Part shown: one piece after another, positions 42,617-50,455 of the stretch | Layout: each line of letters opens with the position of its first letter | How positions within the stretch are numbered: position 1 is the stretch's first letter | NCBI RefSeq assembly: GCF_000166395.1 | Contig: NC_014655.1 | Location: 3,348,001 to 3,412,000 of the forward strand | Source: Leadbetterella byssophila DSM 17132 | GTDB lineage: Bacteria; Bacteroidota; Bacteroidia; Cytophagales; Spirosomataceae | Reading direction: 5' to 3' | DNA: 64,000 nucleotides | Position numbers and translations under genes: made by a program | Notes under the pieces: generated by a model | Database searches by the model: none | What the model was told of the DNA's origin: nothing | Seen by the model: the letters and a program-made list of their open reading frames with translations, nothing else

Positions 42617-43996
42617 ATGAAAGAGTATATTCAGGCGAACCAGCAACGCTATCTGGATGAATTATTTGATTTCTTGAGAATCCCTTCTGTGAGTGCAGAT
42701 TCCAGGCACCAGCCTGATATGCTTCGGGCAGCAGAATACATTAAAGAAAAACTTTTGCAAGCAGGTCTGGACAAAGCGGAAATTTGCCCTACTGCGGGTC
42801 ATCCGGTAGTTTATGCAGAGAAAATAGTGAATCCGGAATGGCCTACCATCCTGGTTTATGGACACTATGATGTTCAGCCTGCTGATCCTATAGAATTGTG
42901 GCATACCTCTCCATTTGAGCCTGTGATCCGTACTACAGAAATACATCCTAAAGGTGCCATCTTCGCCAGAGGAGCATGTGATGACAAAGGACAGATCTAT
43001 ATGCACGTAAAGGCCATTGAAGCCATGTTGAAACATGATGCTTTGACTTGTAACGTGAAGATCATGTTCGAAGGAGAAGAAGAAGTGGGATCGGCGAATC
43101 TGGCTACTTTTGTTGCAGAGAACAAAGAGAAATTAAAAGCAGATATCATCCTTATCTCAGATACATCTATTATTGGGCATGATGTACCTTCCGTTGAAAC
43201 AGGACTTAGAGGACTGGCCTATATGGAAGTGGAAGTAGAAGGGCCCAACCGTGACCTGCATTCAGGAGTTTACGGAGGTGCCGTGGCGAACCCTATCAAT
43301 GTTCTTTCAAAGATGATAGCATCCCTTCATGATGAGGATGGAAGAATTACAGTAAAAGGTTTTTATGATAAGGTAGTGGAACTGTCAGCAGAAGAGAGAG
43401 ATGCTCTGGAAGCTGCTCCATTTAACCTTGAAGACTATAAGAAAGATCTGGGTATCGCAGAAGTTAGTGGAGAAAAAGGATACACCACCAGAGAAAGAGC
43501 CTCCATCAGACCTACTCTTGATGTAAACGGTATCTGGGGTGGTTACACGGGTGAAGGTTCAAAAACTGTATTGCCATCTAAGGCTTTTGCAAAGATTTCT
43601 ATGCGTTTGGTGCCGGATCAGGATTGGAACGAAATTTCTGATCTATTTATGCAACATTTCACGGCTATAGCACCTCCAACCGTCAAAGTTAAGGTTAAAC
43701 CTCACCACGGAGGACAGCCGTATGTGACGCCTACAGATTCACCGGGCTATTTGGCTGCTTTCAAAGCCATGCAGGAGAGCTTCGGAAAGACTCCGGTTCC
43801 TACCAGAGGAGGCGGTAGTATTCCTATAGTTTCCCTATTTGAAAAGGAATTGGGATTGAAATCCATTTTGCTGGGATTTGGTCTGGATTCTGATGCATTG
43901 CATTCCCCTAACGAACATTACGGCATAGTGAACTTTATGAAAGGAATTGAAACTATCCCTTTATTCTATAAATATTTTAGAGAGAACTTCCAATGA
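42617..43996 (+). CDS. M20 family dipeptidase
   Basis: A 459-residue zinc peptidase. Metal-binding motifs LVYGHYDVQP, RGACDDKGQIYMHVKA and MFEGEEEVGSANL, plus the C-terminal HSPNEHY, match the M20 (PepV/carnosinase-like) group that cleaves dipeptides in the cytoplasm. No signal peptide. It sits 2 bp after the E1 gene and overlaps murQ by 4 bp, so it is part of a four-gene run of mixed function. Confidence 0.92.
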   Translation: MKEYIQANQQRYLDELFDFLRIPSVSADSRHQPDMLRAAEYIKEKLLQAGLDKAEICPTAGHPVVYAEKIVNPEWPTILVYGHYDVQPADPIELWHTSPFEPVIRTTEIHPKGAIFARGACDDKGQIYMHVKAIEAMLKHDALTCNVKIMFEGEEEVGSANLATFVAENKEKLKADIILISDTSIIGHDVPSVETGLRGLAYMEVEVEGPNRDLHSGVYGGAVANPINVLSKMIASLHDEDGRITVKGFYDKVVELSAEERDALEAAPFNLEDYKKDLGIAEVSGEKGYTTRERASIRPTLDVNGIWGGYTGEGSKTVLPSKAFAKISMRLVPDQDWNEISDLFMQHFTAIAPPTVKVKVKPHHGGQPYVTPTDSPGYLAAFKAMQESFGKTPVPTRGGGSIPIVSLFEKELGLKSILLGFGLDSDALHSPNEHYGIVNFMKGIETIPLFYKYFRENFQ

Positions 43997-44820
43997 GTGA
44001 GATTAATTTGAAGGGCTTGGCTACGGAAGCAAGTTCTAACCATAATGATTTAGATAAGAAGAGTGTTAGAGAATTATTGGAAGGCATTAATTCCGAAGAT
44101 AAAACCGTTCCTCTAGCCGTAGAAAAGGCACTTCCCCAAATTGAGGCTTTGGTGCAGCAGATCGTAGCCCGTATGAAGAAGGGTGGCCGACTATTCTATA
44201 TCGGAGCGGGAACCAGCGGTAGACTAGGCATTGTAGATGCTTCAGAGTGTCCTCCTACTTACGGGGTTCCATTTGACTTGGTCATAGGTCTGATAGCCGG
44301 AGGAGATAGCGCCATTAGAAAAGCGGTAGAGAATGCTGAAGATGATGTTAATCAAGCTTGGATAGATATTTCAGAATATGATCCAAAACCAGAAGACACG
44401 GTAATAGGCATTGCTGCTTCTGGCAGAACTCCTTACGTTATTGGAGGATTAAAAGCCGCTAATGAAGCCGGCCTTTTGACAGGATGTATCGTTTGTAACG
44501 AAGGAAGTGCTGTAGCTGCTGCGGCCCAATTTCCAGTGGAAGTAGTTGTAGGTCCGGAATTTGTGACCGGTTCTACCCGTATGAAATCAGGTACTGCCCA
44601 GAAGCTGGTATTGAACATGATTTCTACTACCGTGATGATTCAGTTAGGAAGAGTTCGTGGTAATAAGATGGTGGATATGCAGCTTAGCAACGAGAAGTTG
44701 GTAGAAAGAGGCATCCGTATGATCATGCAGGAAGCTCAAATCGAATATGATTTGGCTGCGAAACTACTCCAGGAACACGGTAGTGTAAGAAAGGCAGTAG
44801 ATGCGTATAACAATAAATGA
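43993..44820 (+). CDS. murQ: N-acetylmuramic acid 6-phosphate etherase
   Basis: A 275-residue SIS-domain enzyme that cleaves the lactyl ether of MurNAc-6-phosphate to GlcNAc-6-phosphate and D-lactate in cell-wall recycling. Motifs: FYIGAGTSGRLGIVDASECP (sugar-phosphate binding), GGDSAIRKAVENAEDD, GIAASGRTPYVIGGL and TGSTRMKSGTAQKLVLNMIS. It overlaps genes on both sides by 4 bp. A neighbouring peptidase (M20) could supply cleavage of released peptides, though that link is conjecture. Confidence 0.95.
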   Translation: MSEINLKGLATEASSNHNDLDKKSVRELLEGINSEDKTVPLAVEKALPQIEALVQQIVARMKKGGRLFYIGAGTSGRLGIVDASECPPTYGVPFDLVIGLIAGGDSAIRKAVENAEDDVNQAWIDISEYDPKPEDTVIGIAASGRTPYVIGGLKAANEAGLLTGCIVCNEGSAVAAAAQFPVEVVVGPEFVTGSTRMKSGTAQKLVLNMISTTVMIQLGRVRGNKMVDMQLSNEKLVERGIRMIMQEAQIEYDLAAKLLQEHGSVRKAVDAYNNK

Positions 44821-45803
44821 GTTGGTTTTCACCTTATTGGTTCTACCTTAAGACCCTAAATGGATTTTATTGGGCCAATGGATACCTTTTATGGCTCCTT
44901 GGCCTAATTCCTTTATTCCTGTTTTTAAAATGGGTTTTTCACTCTCATAAGCGTCAAACTCTGATTTTGACACTCCCCCAAAAGAGCACATCCAAAGGAC
45001 TTTCAGTAAAGTTCAGGTTCCTTGTACCTGCTACTTTCATGTGCGGTGTTGCTTGTCTGGTCCTTGCTCTGGCCAGGCCACAGTTGAGTGGAGAATCTAC
45101 TGACAGCCTTACTGCAGGGGTGGACATTGCTATTGCTATAGATATTTCGGATTCTATGCTGGCGGAGGATTTGAAGCCTAACCGACTGGAAGCGGCAAAA
45201 GGAATGGCTCTTCGCTTTATAGAAGGAAGGACTACAGATAGAATTGCCTTAGTTGCATTTGCAGGAGAAACAGCCACCCTGAGCCCTCTGACTACGGACT
45301 ATACGGCTTTAAAGGAATATTTGGCTTCTATAAACACAAACATCATCCGAACTTCCGGTACGGCTCTAGGTATGGCCCTCTCATCTTGTGTGAACAAATT
45401 AAGGGATGTAGCCGGGAAATCCAGAATTGCCATTATCATCAGTGATGGAGATAATACGGCTGGCACAATTCCCCCGGAAACAGCTGTTGAGCTTGCGAAA
45501 TCTTTCGGGGTGAGAGTTTATACCATTGCTATCGGTAAGCCTGGATCTGAAGAAGGCGTAGATGAAAAGACTTTAAGGATGTTGGCGGGAGGGCCGAACG
45601 GACGATTCTTTAAGGCCGCTGATAACTCTTCTCTTTCTAAGATTTTTGACGAGATAGATCATCTGGAAAAGACCATTTCTGAGACGGCAAGTGAAGTAAA
45701 TAGGATAGATTTTTATTATCATTATCTGAACTGGTCTATCCTATTCTTTTTGATTTCTCTATTCTTGAGATTTACTTTGCTGGGGAATCTATTAGAGGAT
45801 TAA
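44817..45803 (+). CDS. BatA-like VWA-domain membrane protein
   Basis: A 328-residue protein with two N-terminal membrane segments (YLLWLLGLIPLFLFLKWVF; FLVPATFMCGVACLVLALA), a von Willebrand A domain with an intact MIDAS (DISDSML, TSGTALG, ISDGDNTAG) and a C-terminal helix (WSILFFLISLFLRFTLL). This is the BatA/BatB layout that works with MoxR ATPases. The moxR gene lies immediately downstream but on the opposite strand, and the two stops overlap within TTAA. Confidence 0.88.
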   Translation: MSWFSPYWFYLKTLNGFYWANGYLLWLLGLIPLFLFLKWVFHSHKRQTLILTLPQKSTSKGLSVKFRFLVPATFMCGVACLVLALARPQLSGESTDSLTAGVDIAIAIDISDSMLAEDLKPNRLEAAKGMALRFIEGRTTDRIALVAFAGETATLSPLTTDYTALKEYLASINTNIIRTSGTALGMALSSCVNKLRDVAGKSRIAIIISDGDNTAGTIPPETAVELAKSFGVRVYTIAIGKPGSEEGVDEKTLRMLAGGPNGRFFKAADNSSLSKIFDEIDHLEKTISETASEVNRIDFYYHYLNWSILFFLISLFLRFTLLGNLLED

Positions 45804-46777
45804 ATCTGTCCTCCAATAGCCACTTTCTGAAGTATAGACGCAATGATTTGTCGGGTAGTGATGCCATCCGCTTCTGCTTCATAATTAAGAATAATGCGGT
45901 GGTTAAACACGTCACCTACTAGAGCTTTTACGTCTTCTGGAAGTACATAATCTCTTTTATTGAAAAAGGCCAGAGCTTTCACTGCTTTATATAGAGAGAT
46001 ACCTGCTCTCGGAGAAACTCCAAATAGAATATATCTGGCTTCGTCTTTCAATCCATATTCCTCCGGATTACGTGTAGCAAAAACCAATTCTACAATGTAC
46101 TTCTCTAAGGTCTCAGAGATCGTTACGGCGTTTACGTATTGCTTGATTTCTTCGATTTCGCTTCTATTTAAAACGTGGTTGATCTTTGGATTGAAGTCAT
46201 AATTAGAAACTCTTTGTATCATTTCTAATTCCTTTCTTTTGTCCAAATAATCTACGTATACCTTCATCATGAAGCGGTCTACCTGAGCTTCGGGAAGAGG
46301 ATAGGTACCCTCTTGTTCAACCGGGTTTTGTGTAGCGAGTACTAAAAATGGCTTGTCGAGTTTAAAAGATTCTTCGCCTATGGTAATCTGCTTTTCTGCC
46401 ATGGCCTCAAGTAAGGCCGACTGAACCTTTGCAGGGGCTCTGTTTACTTCGTCTGCTAGAATTAAATTGGAGAAGATGGGCCCTTTCTTTACTTCAAAAT
46501 CTCCTGATTTTTGATTAAATATCATGGTTCCTACCAGATCTGAAGGTAGCAAGTCAGGAGTGAACTGTATCCTTTGGAATCCTAGATCCAAAACTTGTGC
46601 CAATGAATTGATGGTCTTGGTTTTAGCCAATCCCGGAACACCTTCTAACAGAATGTGACCGTCAGTAAATAATCCAATGAGTAAGCGATTGATCAGATTT
46701 TCCTGACCTATAACTACTTTCCCGATTTCCGTTTGTATATCTGTTAATTTCTGATAGAGATATTCTTTTCTTTCCAT
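45800..46777 (-). CDS. MoxR-family AAA ATPase
   Basis: A 325-residue AAA+ ATPase: Walker A EGVPGLAKTKT, Walker B LILADEVNRAP, sensor LVLATQNPVEQEGTYPLPEAQ, arginine-finger region VDRFMMKVYVDYL. MoxR proteins act as chaperones for complexes that contain VWA proteins. It is the last gene of the run FMN reductase, DUF1080 protein, PrmC, MoxR; the VWA partner is encoded convergently, and no DUF58 gene is adjacent. Confidence 0.93.
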   Translation of the reverse strand: MERKEYLYQKLTDIQTEIGKVVIGQENLINRLLIGLFTDGHILLEGVPGLAKTKTINSLAQVLDLGFQRIQFTPDLLPSDLVGTMIFNQKSGDFEVKKGPIFSNLILADEVNRAPAKVQSALLEAMAEKQITIGEESFKLDKPFLVLATQNPVEQEGTYPLPEAQVDRFMMKVYVDYLDKRKELEMIQRVSNYDFNPKINHVLNRSEIEEIKQYVNAVTISETLEKYIVELVFATRNPEEYGLKDEARYILFGVSPRAGISLYKAVKALAFFNKRDYVLPEDVKALVGDVFNHRIILNYEAEADGITTRQIIASILQKVAIGGQI

Positions 46778-46781
46778 ACAC

Positions 46782-47609
46782 TTATTTCTTGATCTCCAGG
46801 AATCTTTCCTTTCCGAAGAAGTCTTTTAATAGCCGAACATGTTTATATCCTTTTTGTGAAAAAAGCTCGGCTGTTTCTTTTCCTAAATAGCTATTGATCT
46901 CTAACCAAAGGGCACCTCTTGGGGCAAGATGTTTCCATGCGATATCCGCAATGGCCCTATAAAAGATCAGAGGATCTAAATCACTAACGAAAAGGGCCAA
47001 ATGAGGTTCAAAGTCCAAGACATTCTTCCGCATTTCAGGCTTTTCGTTCTCTTTTACATAGGGTGGATTACTAATGATCAGATCAAACTCCTGAACAAGG
47101 AAAGGATTTTGGAAATCCAACATGTTTGCTAGGGCGAATTTTACATTAGCCTTGTGTTCTTCTGCATTTCTTTTGGCCGTCTCTAAGGCATGTTCAGAAA
47201 TGTCAATACCGAATACTTCGGCTTCAGGATTTTCTAGGGCAATGTTTACAGGAATACATCCGGATCCGGTACCTAAGTCCAAGACTTTTTTGGGAGAGAG
47301 GGCGGATACATGAGTGACTAATTCCTCTGTTTCTGGTCTGGGAATAAGAACAGAAGGATTCACATGGAACCTCCTGTTCATAAACCAGGCTTCTCCTAGA
47401 ATATATTGAATAGGTTCTCCCTGATTGATTCGCTCAATGTAGAGATCTAATTCTTCTGCAACGTGCTGGGTTTCTCCTATGAGTAAATCCGTTCTGGAGA
47501 TGCCCCATAATTTTTGTAAAAGTAAAAAGGCAATTTCCCTCGCCTCATCCCGGTTGTAAAACCAGATATCCCCACTTAGTTTGTCGTAAATTGCCTTTAG
47601 ACTATTCAT
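46782..47609 (-). CDS. prmC: Release factor glutamine N5-methyltransferase
   Basis: A 275-residue SAM-dependent enzyme that methylates the GGQ glutamine of RF1 and RF2. The SAM motif VLDLGTGSGCIPVNIAL and the catalytic NPPY motif (DLIISNPPYVKENEKPEM) are present, with the N-terminal helical domain and linker QGEPIQYILGEAWFMNRRFHVN typical of PrmC. It overlaps the DUF1080 gene by 4 bp and precedes moxR by 4 bp. Confidence 0.95.
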   Translation of the reverse strand: MNSLKAIYDKLSGDIWFYNRDEAREIAFLLLQKLWGISRTDLLIGETQHVAEELDLYIERINQGEPIQYILGEAWFMNRRFHVNPSVLIPRPETEELVTHVSALSPKKVLDLGTGSGCIPVNIALENPEAEVFGIDISEHALETAKRNAEEHKANVKFALANMLDFQNPFLVQEFDLIISNPPYVKENEKPEMRKNVLDFEPHLALFVSDLDPLIFYRAIADIAWKHLAPRGALWLEINSYLGKETAELFSQKGYKHVRLLKDFFGKERFLEIKK

Positions 47610-48391
47610 AGTCTTCTAATCCAAATGTTTTTGAACTGCGTTTTATTTCCATGGTCCTGTAGGGAGATGACATCTTCTCCGTGTGCCTCAGGATAATTAT
47701 GTAAGCCAATATATAGAGTTAGACCGTTAATGGTTACGTTATTTTGAACCAAAACTCCATTGTGTAAAACAGTTACGGTAGCTGGAGAATCTAGCCTGCC
47801 ATCAGGTTTAAATCTTGGCGCACGATAAATGATGTCATAAGTATTCCATTCTAAAGGACTCTTCATAGCATTCACTAATGGGGGATGGTCCTTGTATACA
47901 GAACCTGCCTGACCGTTAGCATAAGTGCGGTTATTATAACTGTCCAAAATTTGGATCTCATATCTGTTTTGCAAGAATACGCCACTGTTACCTCTACCTT
48001 GACCAACACTTTCTACTACATCCGGAGCACTCCATTCTATATGCAACTGGCAATCACCGAATTTCATTTTCGTTTGAATTCCACCTGAGCCTGGCACAAC
48101 TTCCATGTACTCATTATTGATGATCTTCCAAGGGGCAGGTTTCTTAGGATCTTTTTGGCTGACCCAGTTATCCAGATTCTTGCCGTCAAACAAGACAATG
48201 GCATCAGAAGGTGCATCCCAAGGTAGTTTACCAGGGGTAATCACTTTAACTTCCGGTTCCCATATCTCTGTCATCTCCGGTTTCATTTTCATTGGAGACT
48301 CCTTAGGTGGAACATCTGAGTATTGAGCGTTAGCAGCTACTGAAAAGATAGTGCTTAAACCTAGAACGGTTAAAATACGGTTCATTTTCAT
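47606..48391 (-). CDS. Secreted DUF1080 protein (3-keto-disaccharide hydrolase-like)
   Basis: A 261-residue protein with signal peptide (MKMNRILTVLGLSTIFSVAANAQ) and one concanavalin-like DUF1080 domain: IVLFDGKNLDNWV, GDCQLHIEWSAP, GRGNSGVFLQNRYEIQILDS, PLEWNTYDIIYRAPRF. Some members cleave 3-keto-disaccharides. ATG at 48391 was chosen because it gives a normal signal peptide; the frame is open to 48451, which would overlap the upstream gene. The function is likely periplasmic or extracellular sugar breakdown, perhaps with the Gfo/Idh/MocA enzyme at 34341, but they are far apart. Confidence 0.88.
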   Translation of the reverse strand: MKMNRILTVLGLSTIFSVAANAQYSDVPPKESPMKMKPEMTEIWEPEVKVITPGKLPWDAPSDAIVLFDGKNLDNWVSQKDPKKPAPWKIINNEYMEVVPGSGGIQTKMKFGDCQLHIEWSAPDVVESVGQGRGNSGVFLQNRYEIQILDSYNNRTYANGQAGSVYKDHPPLVNAMKSPLEWNTYDIIYRAPRFKPDGRLDSPATVTVLHNGVLVQNNVTINGLTLYIGLHNYPEAHGEDVISLQDHGNKTQFKNIWIRRL

Positions 48392-48395
48392 AGTT

Positions 48396-48932
48396 TTAGA
48401 AATCAAGAAAGGTGTCAATTTGCTTTTCGACAAAATTAGAGTACACTTCAAATGTAAAGGCTCCTTGCGAAAAATGTTTCAGAATATTAGCTAATTTTAG
48501 TCGTAAACCCAAAACATCTGCATTAAGGTAAGCCAAAACATCAGAGAAATGGCTAAGTCCAACGGCATTTCCATACGCTCCGGAAGAAACTCCCACTAAA
48601 GCTACCTTTTTTCTGCTAAAACTATCTGGATGTCGTAAGGCGTCTATAAAGGACTTTAATACTCCGGGATACGAACCATTGTATTCAGGGATGACGATGA
48701 TCCATTTCTGATGCCGATCAATAAGTTCCTGAAACTTAGCAAACTCAGGATTTTGGTTGCCATACGTCTGAGTAAAGAGAAAATCTTTGGGTAAATTTTG
48801 CAGTTGGACAAGGTCATATGAAATATTTCTGGCAGCTAGCCTTTCTGCGTAATAGTATCCGATTTGCTCGGAAATGGAGTTCTTACGATTAGTTCCAATA
48901 AGAATTCCTATGGCTGAAGTAGAATCTTGCAT
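48396..48932 (-). CDS. NADPH-dependent FMN reductase family protein
   Basis: A 178-residue flavodoxin-like protein: GTNRKNSISEQIGYYYAERL (FMN phosphate loop), IPEYNGSYPGVLKSFIDAL and VGVSSGAYGNAVGLSHFSDV match the NAD(P)H-dependent FMN reductase/azoreductase family. Cytoplasmic. It is the first gene of the minus-strand run to moxR. Confidence 0.9.
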   Translation of the reverse strand: MQDSTSAIGILIGTNRKNSISEQIGYYYAERLAARNISYDLVQLQNLPKDFLFTQTYGNQNPEFAKFQELIDRHQKWIIVIPEYNGSYPGVLKSFIDALRHPDSFSRKKVALVGVSSGAYGNAVGLSHFSDVLAYLNADVLGLRLKLANILKHFSQGAFTFEVYSNFVEKQIDTFLDF

Positions 48933-49086
48933 ATCTGGATGGGGACTTTACCCCTTACAAAAATAAGGCATTTCTGAATAAAATATTCAGTAATGTCCGA
49001 AGCATAGGATATTAATGTTCGACTGTCTACCCGTATTATAGGGTATTTTTTATAAATTTGTAGTCTAATTAAAACCGATTATTCAG

Positions 49087-50169
49087 ATGAGTCAATCCTT
49101 GATCAAACCAGGAGTGGTTACCGGAGAAGCACTAAACCAACTTTTAAGAATTGCTAATGAAAATGATTTTGCTCTACCGGCGGTTAACGTAGTGGGTACG
49201 AACTCCATAAATGCAGTGTTAGAGACAGCAAAGGCTGTAAATTCTCCTGTTATCATTCAATTTTCTAATGGAGGTGCTTCCTTTTATGCAGGGAAAAGCT
49301 TGTCGAATGATGGTCAAAAAGCTGCAGTAGCCGGAAGTATCTCTGGAGCGCTTCACGTTCATAACTTAGCTGAGATGTATGGTGTGCCTGTTGTTTTGCA
49401 TACTGACCACTGTGCTAAGAAGCTTTTACCTTGGATTGATGGTCTATTGGATGCGGGTGAAAAACATTTTGAAAAGACAGGTAGCCCATTATTTAGCTCT
49501 CATATGATTGACCTTTCTGAAGAGCCAATCGAAGAGAACATTGAAATCTCTAAAAGATACTTGGAGAGAATGGCTAAGATGGGAATGACACTTGAAATTG
49601 AATTAGGTGTAACCGGTGGAGAAGAAGATGGTGTAGATAATTCTGATGTAGATAGTTCTAAACTATATACTCAACCTGAAGAGGTGGCATATGCTTATGA
49701 AGAGCTATTGAAAATCAGCCCTAACTTTACTATAGCTGCTGCATTTGGTAATGTACATGGTGTATATAAGCCGGGTAATGTTTCCTTGAAGCCTATAATC
49801 TTGAAAAATTCTCAAGATTACATTAAGAACAAGTACAATACCGGAGATCTACCTGTAAACTTTGTATTCCACGGAGGTTCAGGTTCATCTAGAGAAGAGA
49901 TCCGTGAAGCCATTCACTACGGTGCTGTGAAAATGAATATAGACACAGATATGCAGTGGTCTACTTGGGAAGGTATCTTGAATTATTATAAGAGTAAAGA
50001 AGGCTATTTGCAATCTCAATTAGGTAACCCTGAAGGTGCAGATTCTCCGAATAAGAAATACTATGATCCTAGGGTCTGGTTGAGAAAAGGAGAGGAGTCT
50101 ATGGTAGCTCGTTTAAAAACTGCCTTTGAAGACTTGAATTGCATTAATAGAAACGAAGGTTTATTCTAA
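49087..50169 (+). CDS. fbaA: Class II fructose-bisphosphate aldolase
   Basis: A 360-residue zinc-dependent aldolase of class IIa (E. coli FbaA type) that interconverts fructose-1,6-bisphosphate with two triose phosphates. Motifs: VVLHTDHCAKKLLPWIDGLL, SSHMIDLSEEP, FGNVHGVYKPGNV, FVFHGGSGSS and VKMNIDTDMQW. Length is normal. TAAATTTG at 49053-49060 matches the -7 promoter element but no TTG was found at the right distance. Monocistronic, ended by a terminator. Confidence 0.97.
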   Translation: MSQSLIKPGVVTGEALNQLLRIANENDFALPAVNVVGTNSINAVLETAKAVNSPVIIQFSNGGASFYAGKSLSNDGQKAAVAGSISGALHVHNLAEMYGVPVVLHTDHCAKKLLPWIDGLLDAGEKHFEKTGSPLFSSHMIDLSEEPIEENIEISKRYLERMAKMGMTLEIELGVTGGEEDGVDNSDVDSSKLYTQPEEVAYAYEELLKISPNFTIAAAFGNVHGVYKPGNVSLKPIILKNSQDYIKNKYNTGDLPVNFVFHGGSGSSREEIREAIHYGAVKMNIDTDMQWSTWEGILNYYKSKEGYLQSQLGNPEGADSPNKKYYDPRVWLRKGEESMVARLKTAFEDLNCINRNEGLF

Positions 50170-50196
50170 AGCATAGATTATTCTAAAATGTATTGA

Positions 50197-50226
50197 CCCC
50201 GGAGATTTTTCTTCGGGGTTTTTCTT
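50197..50226 (+). terminator. Intrinsic terminator of fbaA
   Basis: CCCCGGAG (50197-50204) pairs with CTTCGGGG (50211-50218) with one G-T pair, followed by a long T-rich run. Confidence 0.87.
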
Positions 50227-50294
50227 TTTTTGTTACAATTCAGTTAGTAAAAAAAACGCTTTGGTATATGAAAATTTTTATAAAAATGTGTCTT

Positions 50295-50317
50295 TTTTAC
50301 ACATTAATTGTGTAAAA
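50295..50317. promoter_or_regulatory. Perfect inverted repeat upstream of susC, possible operator
   Basis: TTTTACACA (50295-50303) and TGTGTAAAA (50309-50317) are perfect 9-bp arms around TTAAT. It lies 138 bp before the SusC start in a gene-free, very AT-rich region. An operator for a regulator encoded elsewhere is the simplest reading. Confidence 0.5.
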
Positions 50318-50393
50318 TGTTTAAAAATCATACAAAAAGCGAAAATATAAAAACTTTTATAAATTATTTGATTAAATCTATTTGCTACCATAG

Positions 50394-50455
50394 TACGGTA
50401 TTTGAAAAGTTCATATATATTTCGGGTAATTATTCAACCATTTTAATATACCGTA
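50394..50455 (+). promoter_or_regulatory. Inverted repeat spanning the susC leader and start codon
   Basis: TACGGTAT (50394-50401) and ATACCGTA (50448-50455) are perfect 8-bp complements 46 bp apart, with further partial pairing inside. The second arm ends on the A of the ATG, so if both arms are in the mRNA, the hairpin would hide the start site. Confidence 0.45.
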
